A DNA stretch of 64,000 nt from Actinomadura rudentiformis (GCF_008923185.1 NZ_WBMT01000013.1:1-64000); one strand, 5' to 3'; positions 41,234-49,454 are shown, counted from the first letter of the stretch. A program made the numbers and translations. The notes: generated from the sequence alone by a model not told the origin.

Positions 41234-41920
41234 ATGAACGCCCCAGCGCCGTACGAACCACGGGTCCCCTCTGACAGCATGCCGCCGGGTCGAGCGGCGT
41301 TGAGCGTGACCTGGGCGGCGCTGCCGTTCCTCACCCTCGGCTACGCCACACCCTTCACGTTCGCCGCGGCGGCGCTCTGGCGCCGCAGTGCCCACCTGCT
41401 GGTCGCGTCCGCGGCCTACATCTCGGTGTTCACCCTGCTGCTCGTGCTCATGCCGGACATCGAGCAGGACGGCCCCCGGCGCGTCATCGGCATCCTCACG
41501 TTCCTGCTCGCCGTCGTCGGCTGCGGGCACGCCTTCCTGATCCGCCGCCGGGTGTTCGACCCCGACGGCCTCTCCGGCGTCGACAACGAGGCGGTCATCG
41601 AACGGGTGCGGCGGCAGCGGCTGCTGCGGGACAAGGCGCGCAAGCTGGCCGCCGACGACCCGGGCCTGGCCCTCGAACTGCGCATCGGCCGTCCCGACCT
41701 GCCGCGCGAGTACAACGACGGCGGGCTGGTCGACGTCAACCATGCACCGGCGGAGGCGCTGACCCTGCTGCCGGGCGTCACCCCGGAGCTCGCCGTGCGG
41801 ATCGAACGGGTGCGCGCCGAGACCGGCGGGTTCATGTCCGCGGAGGAGCTGTCGGCGGTGGCGGGCCTGCCGCCGGCGCTCACGGCCGGCGTCGCCGACT
41901 ACGCGGTCTTCATCCGCTGA
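41234..41920 (+). CDS. Membrane protein with C-terminal helix-hairpin-helix (ComEA-like) domain
   Basis: 228 aa. Three or four hydrophobic segments occupy ~22-110; the C-terminal ~60 residues are an HhH repeat, VDVNHAPAEALTLLPGVTPE (~166-185) and GGFMSAEELSAVAGLPPALT (~197-216). ComEA-type HhH regions bind DNA. Here the order is TM first, HhH last, suggesting a membrane-tethered DNA or nucleotide-associated protein, or a protein-protein module. No other competence gene is nearby. Start ATG 41234. Confidence 0.82.
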   Translation: MNAPAPYEPRVPSDSMPPGRAALSVTWAALPFLTLGYATPFTFAAAALWRRSAHLLVASAAYISVFTLLLVLMPDIEQDGPRRVIGILTFLLAVVGCGHAFLIRRRVFDPDGLSGVDNEAVIERVRRQRLLRDKARKLAADDPGLALELRIGRPDLPREYNDGGLVDVNHAPAEALTLLPGVTPELAVRIERVRAETGGFMSAEELSAVAGLPPALTAGVADYAVFIR

Positions 41921-41972
41921 CGCCTCTGGCGGCCGTCCTCATCGCCGGGCGATTCCCGGGTAGGAAGCCTGC

Positions 41973-42989
41973 GTGGCCGCGAAGAAGAGCAAGGACGAAG
42001 ATCCGCTCGCCGACTACCGGGGCAAGCGCGACGCGGGCAAGACCCCCGAGCCGGTGCCGTCGGGCGACGACGCGCTGCCCCGGGGCGACGACGACACGTT
42101 CGTGATCCAGGAGCACCACGCACGCAGCCTGCACTGGGACCTCCGGCTGGAACGGGACGGCGTGCTCGTCTCGTGGGCGGTGCCCAAGGGCATCCCGCCG
42201 AGCCCGAAGGTGAACCACCTCGCCGTCCACACCGAGGACCACCCGCTGGAGTACGCCACGTTCGAGGGTGAGATCCCGCGGGGCGAGTACGGCGCCGGAA
42301 CGATGACGATCTGGGACCGCGGCACGTACGAGACCGAGAAGTGGTCTGAGCGCGAGGTCATGGTCGTGCTGCACGGGTCGCGGGTGTCGGGCAAGCACGT
42401 GCTGTTCAAGACCCGTGGCAAGAACTGGATGATCCACCGGATGGACCCGCCGGCCGACCCGGACGCCGAGCCGCTGCCGGCCAGGCTGCGCCCGATGCTC
42501 CCCGCCGAGAACAGACGCCTCCCCCGCGACCAGGACGCCTACGGCTTCGAGTTCGCGTGGGGAGGCAGGCGTCTGCTCGCCTACGTCGAGGGCGGGCGGA
42601 CCCGCTTCACCGACGGCCGGTCGCGGGAGGTCGGCGGCCCGGCCGGACTGGGCGGCCCACTCGGACGCGACGTGGGAGCCCGCCCCGTGCTCCTGGACGG
42701 GGAACTGGCACAGGTGGAGGGCCGCGAGACGTACCTCATATTCGATGTGCTGCATCTCGACGGCCACTCACTGCTTGACGTGCCCTACTCCGAACGTCGC
42801 GAGCGCCTCGACGAACTGGGCCTGTCGGGGCCTCGCTGGCAGACCACGCCCTGGTTCCCCGGCGAGGGCGAGGCCGTCCGGGAGACCGCCGCCGCCCAGG
42901 GGCTGCCCGCGGTCGTCGCCAAGCGCCTCGGCTCCGTCTACGAGCCCGGTGCGCGGACCGAGGACTGGCGGCTCATTCCCGTCCGATAG
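41973..42989 (+). CDS. LigD-like protein: 3'-phosphoesterase domain plus degenerate ATP-dependent ligase domain
   Basis: 338 aa. The N-terminal PE domain (residues ~40-160) has FVIQEHHARSLHWDLRLERD, with the histidines and Asp of LigD phosphoesterase, and GAGTMTIWDRG. The C-terminal ligase domain keeps VLLDGELAQV (motif III), FDVLHLDG (IV) and VVAKRLGSVYEPG (V), but motif I, normally KxDGxR, is AWGGRR (195-200): the adenylated lysine is gone. So it should not ligate; it may act as a repair accessory in non-homologous end joining. No Ku or polymerase domain is seen here. GTG start. Confidence 0.85.
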   Translation: MAAKKSKDEDPLADYRGKRDAGKTPEPVPSGDDALPRGDDDTFVIQEHHARSLHWDLRLERDGVLVSWAVPKGIPPSPKVNHLAVHTEDHPLEYATFEGEIPRGEYGAGTMTIWDRGTYETEKWSEREVMVVLHGSRVSGKHVLFKTRGKNWMIHRMDPPADPDAEPLPARLRPMLPAENRRLPRDQDAYGFEFAWGGRRLLAYVEGGRTRFTDGRSREVGGPAGLGGPLGRDVGARPVLLDGELAQVEGRETYLIFDVLHLDGHSLLDVPYSERRERLDELGLSGPRWQTTPWFPGEGEAVRETAAAQGLPAVVAKRLGSVYEPGARTEDWRLIPVR

Positions 42990-42994
42990 GCCCG

Positions 42995-43618
42995 TCAGTA
43001 GGCCACGCTGATGCGGCGGCCGACGGCGTTCCGGTTCTCCAGCTCGTCGACCAGCGCGATGGCGTAGTCCTCGGCGCTGATCTGGCTGTTGCCCTCGGCG
43101 TCGGTCATGAACTGGTCGCCGCCGATCCGGAACGAGCCGGTCCGCTCCCCTGGCTCGATGACCCCCGCCGGCGAGACGTAGGTCCACTCCAGGTCGTCCG
43201 CCTCCTTGCGGATCAGCTCCAGCAGGTCGGCCTGGGCGAGGGCCTCGGCCTTGTAGAGCTCGGGGAAGTGCGGGTCGTCCACGAGCCGGACGCCCGGCGC
43301 GACCTCCAGGCTCCCCGCGCCGCCCACCACGACCAGGCGGCGCACTCCGGCCTCGCGGAGCCCGTCGAGCACGGCGTGCCCGGCGGCCAGGAGCGGGCCG
43401 GAGGTCTCCGAGCCGTCGCGCGGCGGCGCGATCGCCACCACGACGGCGTCGTGCCCCGCGGCGAGCGCCGCGACGGCCGCGGTGTCGGTGGCGGTGAGCT
43501 TCGCGGTCCCGTCGGCCCCGCCCCGGGTGGTGCCGGTGACCTCGTGGCCGCGGTCGCGGGCCTCGGCGGCGACCCGGCTTCCGATCATGCCGGTGGCGCC
43601 GATCAGCAGAATCTTCAT
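42995..43618 (-). CDS. NAD(P)-binding SDR-like (NmrA/YwnB type) protein
   Basis: 207 aa starting MKILLIGATGMIGSRVAAEA with the Rossmann loop GATGMIG. Then VVVIAPPRDGSETSG-like loop, RLVVVGGAGSLEVAPG (active-site region) and WTYVSPAGVIEPGERTG. This is the short atypical SDR5/NmrA-like type, often repressed by a HxlR regulator next to it. ATG 43618 has GGAGG 8 nt upstream. Stop is 5 bp from the convergent LigD-like gene stop. Divergent from the HxlR gene. Confidence 0.9.
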   Translation of the reverse strand: MKILLIGATGMIGSRVAAEARDRGHEVTGTTRGGADGTAKLTATDTAAVAALAAGHDAVVVAIAPPRDGSETSGPLLAAGHAVLDGLREAGVRRLVVVGGAGSLEVAPGVRLVDDPHFPELYKAEALAQADLLELIRKEADDLEWTYVSPAGVIEPGERTGSFRIGGDQFMTDAEGNSQISAEDYAIALVDELENRNAVGRRISVAY

Positions 43619-43650
43619 GGCTCTGACCTCCATTAACGTTGGTGCGGGGC

Positions 43651-43701
43651 CAAAGGTATCTATCGGATACTGGTTACTTCAACGTTCCATTGGTACCTTT
43701 G
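43651..43701. promoter_or_regulatory. HxlR operator region
   Basis: CAAAGGTA (43651-43658) and its reverse complement TACCTTTG (43694-43701) flank the divergent control region; inside lies GTATC-TATCG-GATAC (43656-43670). AACGTT occurs twice (43635 and 43681). The right arm ends 7 bp before the HxlR ATG. Confidence 0.6.
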
Positions 43702-43708
43702 AGAAACC

Positions 43709-44062
43709 ATGCACGGAGACGCGTTCGATCCCAACTGCCCCACCCGGCTGGTCCTTGACCGCATCGGCGACAAGTGGTCGGTGCTGGTCGTGCTGAGCCT
43801 GCTCGACGGGCCGCGCCGCTTCACCCAGCTCCGCGACATGATCGGCGGCGTCACCCCCAAGGTCCTCACCCAGACCCTGCGGACGATGGAGCGTGACGGT
43901 CTGCTGACCAGGCAGGTCTTCGCCGAGGTCCCGCCCCGCGTCGAGTACGAGCTGACTCCGCTGGGCCTGTCCCTCCAGCGGCCGATCCAGGCCATCGCCG
44001 ACTGGGCCGAGGAGAACGTGAACGAGGTCATGTCGGCCCGTTCCGCCCATTCGGGAACCTGA
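43709..44062 (+). CDS. HxlR family transcriptional regulator
   Basis: 117 aa winged helix: Cys10 near the N-terminus (DPNCPTRLVLDRIGDKWSVL), the DNA-binding core FTQLRDMIGGVTPKVLTQTL and wing VPPRVEYELTPLG. HxlR proteins often sense electrophiles or oxidants through the conserved N-terminal Cys, which is present. Divergent from the NAD(P)-binding gene and likely its repressor. No Shine-Dalgarno; the ATG is right beside the operator. Confidence 0.92.
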   Translation: MHGDAFDPNCPTRLVLDRIGDKWSVLVVLSLLDGPRRFTQLRDMIGGVTPKVLTQTLRTMERDGLLTRQVFAEVPPRVEYELTPLGLSLQRPIQAIADWAEENVNEVMSARSAHSGT

Positions 44063-44184
44063 GCCGCCCCGCCCACCTCAAATCGGTAGAGCCCGGCTCC
44101 GGCGCGCCGTCGCCGGAGCCGATCACCATCCGGTTAGAGTCCGGCCGTGGCGACGAAAAAGGTGAATACGCGGGTGAAGCTCGC

Positions 44185-44904
44185 ATGATGGGCCGAACGC
44201 ACGCCCTCAGCGGGGCGCTGGTCTGGATGGCCGCCGTACCGGTCATCAGCCAGGAGAGACTCCTCGGCGACTACGCCGTCTCATTGTCCGCCCAGCAGGT
44301 CGTCGCGGGCGCGGTCGTCTGCGCGGGCGCGGCGATCCTCCCGGACATCGACCATCACAACGGCCGCATCGCCAACACCTTCGGCCCGATCACGAAGGTC
44401 ATGTGCAAGTGGATCGGCAAGCTGTCCGGCGGGCACCGGATGGCCACCCACTCGATCCTGTTCGCGGTCCTCATCGGCTGGGCCATGGACGCCCTCGCCA
44501 CCCACGTCGTCTACGCGTGGTGGGCCTGCCTCTTCATGATCGTCGGCCTGGGCCTGCGGGGCGTGGGCTTCGACTTCGAGGGCAAGGAGCCGCAGTCCGC
44601 CTTGATGGACTGTGCCCTCGCGGGCATCGCGGTCTGGCTCATGCACGGCCTGGACATGAGCTTCGTCGGCTTCGCGATAACGCTCGGCTGCCTGGCGCAC
44701 GTCGCCGGAGACTGCCTGACACCCCGCGGCTGCCCGGTCTTCTGGCCGCTCCAGATGCGCGTCGAGGTACCGCTGATCCCCCGTACGGACGGCAAGGTGG
44801 AGCGTTTCGTGGTCGCCCCCCTGCTGACCCTGGGCGTCGCCATCCTCGCCGTACGCTCGATGCTCGGCGACGTCGCCACCGACTGGCTCAGCCGGACGGG
44901 TTGA
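44185..44904 (+). CDS. YdjM-type metal-dependent membrane hydrolase
   Basis: 239 aa with about five membrane segments. Motifs: RTHALSGA near the N-terminus, PDIDHHNGRIAN (~53-64), HRMATHSILF (~87-96) and HVAGDCLTPRG (~172-182), the four blocks of the LexA-induced YdjM/DUF457 hydrolases, whose His/Asp residues bind metal. Physiological substrate unknown; some relatives act on membrane lipids. Start ATG 44185 (a second ATG follows directly). Convergent with the baeRF3 gene. Confidence 0.88.
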   Translation: MMGRTHALSGALVWMAAVPVISQERLLGDYAVSLSAQQVVAGAVVCAGAAILPDIDHHNGRIANTFGPITKVMCKWIGKLSGGHRMATHSILFAVLIGWAMDALATHVVYAWWACLFMIVGLGLRGVGFDFEGKEPQSALMDCALAGIAVWLMHGLDMSFVGFAITLGCLAHVAGDCLTPRGCPVFWPLQMRVEVPLIPRTDGKVERFVVAPLLTLGVAILAVRSMLGDVATDWLSRTG

Positions 44905-44970
44905 GCGGCTTCGCGCGTCGTGGGGCCTCTGCTGGTTCGTCTGGCGGGCGCCCTCCTGCCCGGGCACGCC

Positions 44971-46062
44971 CTAGAAGCGTGTGACGAGGGCGATGCGTTC
45001 GTGGTCGACCAGGAAGCCGTCGGAGACGAAGGTGACCTCGCCGCCGTACTCCAGGGTGGTCTCGATGATGTTGTCCACGACGTCGTCGACGACGTCGGCG
45101 CCCTTGAGGGCGCCGAGCGGCCCCTCCACCGGGACGAACTCGCCCTCGGTCCACACCGCCGGGACGTAGTAGCCGCGCTCGACGACCAGGTGCTCGCCGC
45201 GGCCCTCCTCGACCAGGCTCAGGACCTCGGACAGACCGGCGGCATAGCGCTGGATGCTGCGCGCCGCCTCGAGCTCGCTGAGCACCCCGACCTCGCGGAG
45301 GTCCTCGTAGGCGTGCAGGACCGGCCGGGCCAGCTCGGCGAGCCGGCGGGGCGAGGCGCCCGCGTGGCTGCCGTCGATGCGGCCCGCGACGGTGATGCCG
45401 GGGCCGGCGAGCTCGTCGAAGAACGCCTGGTGGCGGGTGACGCCGGCGACGACGACGGGCCGCCGGTCGTGGGCCAGCACGCCCTCCAGCGCCCCGACGA
45501 CCTCGCGGATCAGCTGCCGGTGGTGCTCGTCGCCGTGCCGTGCGGGACGCGGTGAATGCCGGGCGGTCCGTTCCTCCTCCTGCACGGGAGTGATCGGGAA
45601 CCCGTTCCGCGTGACCTCGGTGAGCTCGTCACCCCGGCCGTCCCACAGCTGTGTCTGCTGGTCGGAGATCGACAGCAGCCAGTAACGCGGGGTACGGGTG
45701 TAGGCGGCGACGAGGTCGCGGGTGGCGAACGTGTTGTCGACGATCACCCGTTCGTCCACCGGCTGGTCGATCGTGAAGGCGTGGTGCTCGCCGTCCGGCG
45801 TCGCGAACAGCACCAGGCCGTCCTCGGCGTGCCGCAGGTCCACCTCGCCGGCGGCCCGCTCCAGGCCGCGCACGACCTCGTCGGCGGCGGCCGGGGCGAC
45901 GCGGATGTCCTCGCGCAGCCTGCGGCGCACCTCGGCCAGGAGGTTGCGCAACCGGATGGAGTCCTGCCGGTTGCCCGGCGCCCGGCGGTTGGTCGGCATC
46001 AGCACCGACACCGCCGGGAAGGTACGCGGCTTGCGCAGTTCGGACAGAGTGGCGGCGTCCAT
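44971..46062 (-). CDS. baeRF3 domain protein (bacterial eRF1/Vms1-like)
   Basis: 363 aa. An N-terminal part with VSVLMPTNRRAPGNRQDSIRLRNLL and a central ADD-like segment (RYWLLSISDQQTQLWDGRG) followed by GVTRHQAFFDEL resembles bacterial archaeo-eukaryotic release-factor homologues of family 3. The relatives of peptidyl-tRNA hydrolase Vms1/eRF1 act at ribosomes, often stalled ones; here only homology supports this. No GGQ motif is seen, so peptide release is unlikely to use it. Single gene; the 180 bp before the S1C protease hold a divergent promoter region. Confidence 0.82.
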   Translation of the reverse strand: MDAATLSELRKPRTFPAVSVLMPTNRRAPGNRQDSIRLRNLLAEVRRRLREDIRVAPAAADEVVRGLERAAGEVDLRHAEDGLVLFATPDGEHHAFTIDQPVDERVIVDNTFATRDLVAAYTRTPRYWLLSISDQQTQLWDGRGDELTEVTRNGFPITPVQEEERTARHSPRPARHGDEHHRQLIREVVGALEGVLAHDRRPVVVAGVTRHQAFFDELAGPGITVAGRIDGSHAGASPRRLAELARPVLHAYEDLREVGVLSELEAARSIQRYAAGLSEVLSLVEEGRGEHLVVERGYYVPAVWTEGEFVPVEGPLGALKGADVVDDVVDNIIETTLEYGGEVTFVSDGFLVDHERIALVTRF

Positions 46063-46242
46063 GATCCCCCGATTGGTTGGGTGCTCCCTGTCGTCTCATT
46101 TGTAACTAGTCCCTGGTAAACGAGGCGTAAGAGGAGCTTGAGGATCCGGCTGGTCAAAGCCGGAACCAAGATCACAACACCCGTGGGCACCCGGCGGATG
46201 GCTCCCGCGCACGGGGGGAGAACGCCTTCGGGAGGTGCTCGC

Positions 46243-47307
46243 ATGGACACGAAGATCGGCAAATGGGGTGTGGCGGCGGTGGCCGGGCTGGCGCTGCTGA
46301 CGGGCTGCGACGGCGGAGACGGGAGGAAGCCGGCGGCCGCGACCACGAGCGGCCCGGCGGTGGCCGCCGGCCCGGCGGCGAGCCAGGTCGAGCAGCAGTT
46401 CGAGAAGGTCGTCAGCAGCGTCCTGCCCTCGGTCGTGGAGATCGAGACCGATCAGGGCGAGGGCTCCGGCGTGGTCTTCGACGACAAGGGCGACATCGTC
46501 ACCAACGCGCACGTCGTCGCGGGCGCACGGAGGATCCAGGTCACCACCGCCAGCGGCGGCTCGCCGCTGCGGGCCGAGCTGGTGGGCGCCTTCGTGGCCG
46601 ACGACCTGGCCGTCGTCAAGGTGTCCGGCGGCGACCTGCCCAAGCCCGCCACGTTCGGCGACTCCGGCTCGATCAGGGTCGGCCAGCTGGTGCTGGCCAT
46701 GGGAAACCCGCTCGGGCTGTCGAGCAGCGTCACCAACGGCATCGTCTCGGCACTCGGCCGGACGGTCTCGACCAAGCAGGAAGGCGCGTTCCCCGGCTCG
46801 ACGGTCGCGAACGCCATCCAGACCAGCGCCCCGATCAACCCCGGCAACAGCGGCGGCGCGCTGGTCAATCTGAACGGCGAGGTCGTCGGCATCCCGACGG
46901 CCGCCGCCTCGGACCCGCAGATGGGCGGCGCGGCGGTGGGCATCGGTTTCGCCATCCCGAGCAACACGGTCAAGTCGATCGCGCCGCAGCTGATCCGGTC
47001 CGGCAAGGTCTCCGCTTCGGGCCGCGCCGCGCTCGGTGTGACCGTCCGCACCGTCATCGACCCCGTCAGCGGGCAGCAGACGGCGGTCGGCGTGGTGGAC
47101 GTCACCAGGGACGGACCGGCGGCCAGGGCGGGCATCAAGCCCGGCTCCCTGATCCTCTCGGTCAACGGCAAGGCCACGCCCAACCAGACGGCCCTGTCGG
47201 AGGTGCTCGCCACCCTCAAGCCCGGCGACACCGCCAAGCTCGAGATCGAGCAGGCCGACGGCGCCAAGCAGACCGTCGACGTCACCTTGGGGCAGCTCCC
47301 CGGTTAG
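46243..47307 (+). CDS. Surface-anchored trypsin-like serine protease with PDZ domain (HtrA/DegP-like, S1C)
   Basis: 354 aa. Lipoprotein signal: hydrophobic run ending ALLTGC with Cys22. The trypsin-like domain has its triad in NAHVV (His90), ADDLAVVKV (Asp121) and NPGNSGG (Ser203); a PDZ follows (~265-345: LGVTVRT, GIKPGSLILSVNG). Likely quality control of exported proteins. ATG 46243 chosen because GGGAGGTGCTCGC precedes it and the signal then starts correctly; the frame extends upstream to 46138 without a signal sequence. A CCGGCT/AGCCGG hairpin (46146-46163) lies in the leader. Stop TAG is in a 17 bp tandem repeat. Confidence 0.93.
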   Translation: MDTKIGKWGVAAVAGLALLTGCDGGDGRKPAAATTSGPAVAAGPAASQVEQQFEKVVSSVLPSVVEIETDQGEGSGVVFDDKGDIVTNAHVVAGARRIQVTTASGGSPLRAELVGAFVADDLAVVKVSGGDLPKPATFGDSGSIRVGQLVLAMGNPLGLSSSVTNGIVSALGRTVSTKQEGAFPGSTVANAIQTSAPINPGNSGGALVNLNGEVVGIPTAAASDPQMGGAAVGIGFAIPSNTVKSIAPQLIRSGKVSASGRAALGVTVRTVIDPVSGQQTAVGVVDVTRDGPAARAGIKPGSLILSVNGKATPNQTALSEVLATLKPGDTAKLEIEQADGAKQTVDVTLGQLPG

Positions 47308-47331
47308 ACCGGTTCCCCGGTTGGACCGGTC
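47298..47331. repeat. 17 bp tandem duplication at protease/AGPS-like convergent stops
   Basis: CCCCGGTTAGACCGGTT (47298-47314) and CCCCGGTTGGACCGGTC (47315-47331), 15 of 17 identical. The first holds the protease stop TAG; the second overlaps the AGPS-like stop (complement of 47330-47332). Confidence 0.8.
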
Positions 47332-48880
47332 AGACGAGCACGCCCGGGTTGAGGATGCCCGCCGGGTCGACGGCGTCCTTGGCGCCGCGGAGTGCGGCGG
47401 CGAACGGGTCGGGGCGCTGCCGGTCGTACCACGGCCGGTGGTCGCGTCCCACGGCGTGGTGGTGGGTGATGGTGCCGCCCGCGGTGAGGACTGCCTCGCC
47501 CGCCGCCCGCTTGATCTCGTCCCACTGGGCGACCTCGTCGCCGCGGCGGGCGCGGGCCAGCACGGTGAAGTACGGGGCCGGGCCGTCGGGATAGGTGAAC
47601 GCGAAGCGGCACGTCACGATCCCGGTGCCGCCGAGCGCGTCCCGTACGGCGCCGGTGACGGCCGCGTGGAACGCGGCGAACCGGTCCCACGTCACGGCGG
47701 TCTCGAAGGTCTCGGCGACCAGCCCGATGGCAGGGTAGGCGTTGCGCAGATATGGCATGCGCAGGAACGTGTCCTTCCAGGCCCCGCCCTGCCCCCCGCC
47801 ACCCGGACGGACCTCGTCCCACGTCCCGCCGTGCGAGCGCGCCAGCTCCAGGCCGCGGTCCATCCAGGCGTCGACGGGATGATCGGCGGCCTCGAAGCCG
47901 AGCATGAGCAGCGCGTACGTGCCATCGCCGCCCGAGGTCAGGCGTGCCTCGGCCGGGTCGAGCAACCGGCAGTTGGACGGGTGGAGCCCGGCCTGCGAGA
48001 TGGTCCGCACCGCCTCCGCGCCGCGTCCGAACGACGGGAACCGCACCGCCGCCGAGGCGCGATGCGCGGGCCTGGGACGGACCCGCACCCATGCCTCGGT
48101 GATCACGCCGAGCGCGCCCTCCGAGCCGAGCAACATCCGGTCCGGCGAGACGCCCGCACCCGAGCCCGGCACGCGCCGCGACTCCCAGACCCCGCGCGGG
48201 GTGATGGCGCGGATCGACTCGACCAGGTCGTCGATGTGGGTCGCGAGGGTGGCGAAGTGCCCGCCCGCCCGGGTGGCGATCCAGCCGCCCAGCGTGGAGA
48301 GCTCGTAGGACTGCGGGAAGTGCCGCAGCGTCAGACCGTGGGCGACGAGGTGGCGGTCGATGTCCGGGCCGAGCATGCCGGCCTGGATGCGGGCCGCCAG
48401 CGACACCTCGTCGACCTCCAGCACGCGGTCGAGCCGGGTCAGGTCGAGGCTGACGCTGGGCCCGAGGTCACGCGGCTCCACCCCGCCGACGACACTCGTT
48501 CCGCCGCCGTACGGGACGACGGCGACGCCCGAGTTCTCGGCCCACTCCAGGACGCGGATGAGGTCGTGCTCGTCACGCGGCCGCGCGACGAAGTCCGGCG
48601 GGTTGTCGAAACGGCCGCGGAAGGCCCGCATGAGGTCGCGGTAGGCCTTCCCGTAGGTGTGCGTGATCCGTTCGTACGGCTCGGCCGTGCAGAACGGCAG
48701 CGGAGGCGGCGCCACCCTCGGCGGGGGCAGCCGGACGGCGTCCGGGGGCACAGGCTCCTCGATCTCGCCGTCGAGCGTGAAGCCCGTCACGGCGGTCATC
48801 AGCTCCACCGCGGCCGTGATCTCGGCCGGCGCCGGCTCCTCGTCCGCGTATCCCCATGCCCAATGGCTCCTGCGTCTCAT
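47330..48880 (-). CDS. FAD-dependent alkylglycerone-phosphate synthase-like oxidase
   Basis: 516 aa. FAD-binding domain with VAVVPYGGGTSVVGG (~121-135) and the AGPS-like block FPQSYELSTLGGWIATRAGG (~194-213). The C-terminal substrate domain has a HHHAVGRDHRPWYDRQ motif close to the ether-lipid synthase signature. True AGPS makes ether lipids by swapping acyl for alkyl; actinobacterial relatives act on lactate, glycolate or unknown alpha-hydroxy acids, so the exact reaction is unresolved. ATG 48880 (MRRRSHWAWG) with GAGAGG upstream. Confidence 0.88.
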   Translation of the reverse strand: MRRRSHWAWGYADEEPAPAEITAAVELMTAVTGFTLDGEIEEPVPPDAVRLPPPRVAPPPLPFCTAEPYERITHTYGKAYRDLMRAFRGRFDNPPDFVARPRDEHDLIRVLEWAENSGVAVVPYGGGTSVVGGVEPRDLGPSVSLDLTRLDRVLEVDEVSLAARIQAGMLGPDIDRHLVAHGLTLRHFPQSYELSTLGGWIATRAGGHFATLATHIDDLVESIRAITPRGVWESRRVPGSGAGVSPDRMLLGSEGALGVITEAWVRVRPRPAHRASAAVRFPSFGRGAEAVRTISQAGLHPSNCRLLDPAEARLTSGGDGTYALLMLGFEAADHPVDAWMDRGLELARSHGGTWDEVRPGGGGQGGAWKDTFLRMPYLRNAYPAIGLVAETFETAVTWDRFAAFHAAVTGAVRDALGGTGIVTCRFAFTYPDGPAPYFTVLARARRGDEVAQWDEIKRAAGEAVLTAGGTITHHHAVGRDHRPWYDRQRPDPFAAALRGAKDAVDPAGILNPGVLV

Positions 48881-48952
48881 GCTCAGAGCCTCTCGCGAAC
48901 GGACGCCCCCCGCTGGGAGGTCCGGCGCGAGCGTCGGCCTATCGTGGCGTTC

Positions 48953-49390
48953 ATGGCCACCGAACTGCAGATCGCGATCGACTGCGCCGACCCGGCCAAG
49001 CTGGCCGAGTTCTGGGCGCTCGCCCTCGGCTACGAACTGGAACCGCCGCCGCCCGGCTTCGCCTCCTGGGACGAGGCGCTCAGGGCGCGCGGCATCCCGG
49101 AGTCGGAATGGAACTCCGCCTCCGCACTTCGCGACCCCGATGGGCGCGGCCCGCGCCTGTTCTTCCAGCGCGTGCCGGAGCCCAAGGAGGTCAAGAACCG
49201 CCTGCACCTGGACCTGCGTGTCGGCGGGCCGCTGGAGTCGCCGGTCGCCGAGCGCGCCCGCCGCATCAACACCGCGGTCGAACGGCTGGCCGACGCGGGA
49301 GCCTCGGTCGTGGAGCCGCGCGACGGCCAGTGGGGCGAGCACTGGGTCGTCATGCAGGACCCGGAGGGCAACGAGTTCTGCGTCAGCTGA
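48953..49390 (+). CDS. VOC (glyoxalase-like) family protein
   Basis: 145 aa single VOC domain of the Glyoxalase_6 type: MATELQIAIDCADPAKLAEF at the N-terminus, then LFFQRVPEPKEVKNRLHLDL and WVVMQDPEGNEFCV. Only some metal ligands are evident (His/Glu in HLDL and PEGNEF), so it may bind rather than process a small molecule. Start ATG 48953, no ribosome site; a TATCGT sequence 12 bp upstream suggests leaderless transcription. The stop lies in a four-unit tandem repeat shared with the next gene. Confidence 0.87.
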   Translation: MATELQIAIDCADPAKLAEFWALALGYELEPPPPGFASWDEALRARGIPESEWNSASALRDPDGRGPRLFFQRVPEPKEVKNRLHLDLRVGGPLESPVAERARRINTAVERLADAGASVVEPRDGQWGEHWVVMQDPEGNEFCVS

Positions 49391-49454
49391 GCCGTTCGAT
49401 CAGCTGAGCCGTCCGATCACCCGAGCCGCTCGGTCACCTGAGCCGTTCGATCAC
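49387..49454. repeat. Four 17 bp tandem units bridging VOC and LLM gene stops
   Basis: Units 49387-49403, 49404-49420, 49421-49437 and 49438-49454 follow CYGAGCCGYYCGRTCAS. Unit 1 contains the VOC stop TGA; unit 3 contains the LLM stop (complement of 49434-49436), and unit 4 encodes the last LLM residues VIERLR. The whole spacer between the two genes is thus repeat copies. Confidence 0.9.

Noticed and set aside
42987..43010. 12 bp repeat at the LigD-like/NAD(P)-binding convergent stops
   Set aside because: Similar in position to the stop-codon duplications but only about 9 of 12 bases match; too weak to count.
46138..46242. Upstream extension of the S1C protease and a possible riboswitch leader
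   Set aside because: The extension would bury the lipoprotein signal inside the protein. The leader has small hairpins but does not match a ydaO-type or other riboswitch consensus that I can recognise.
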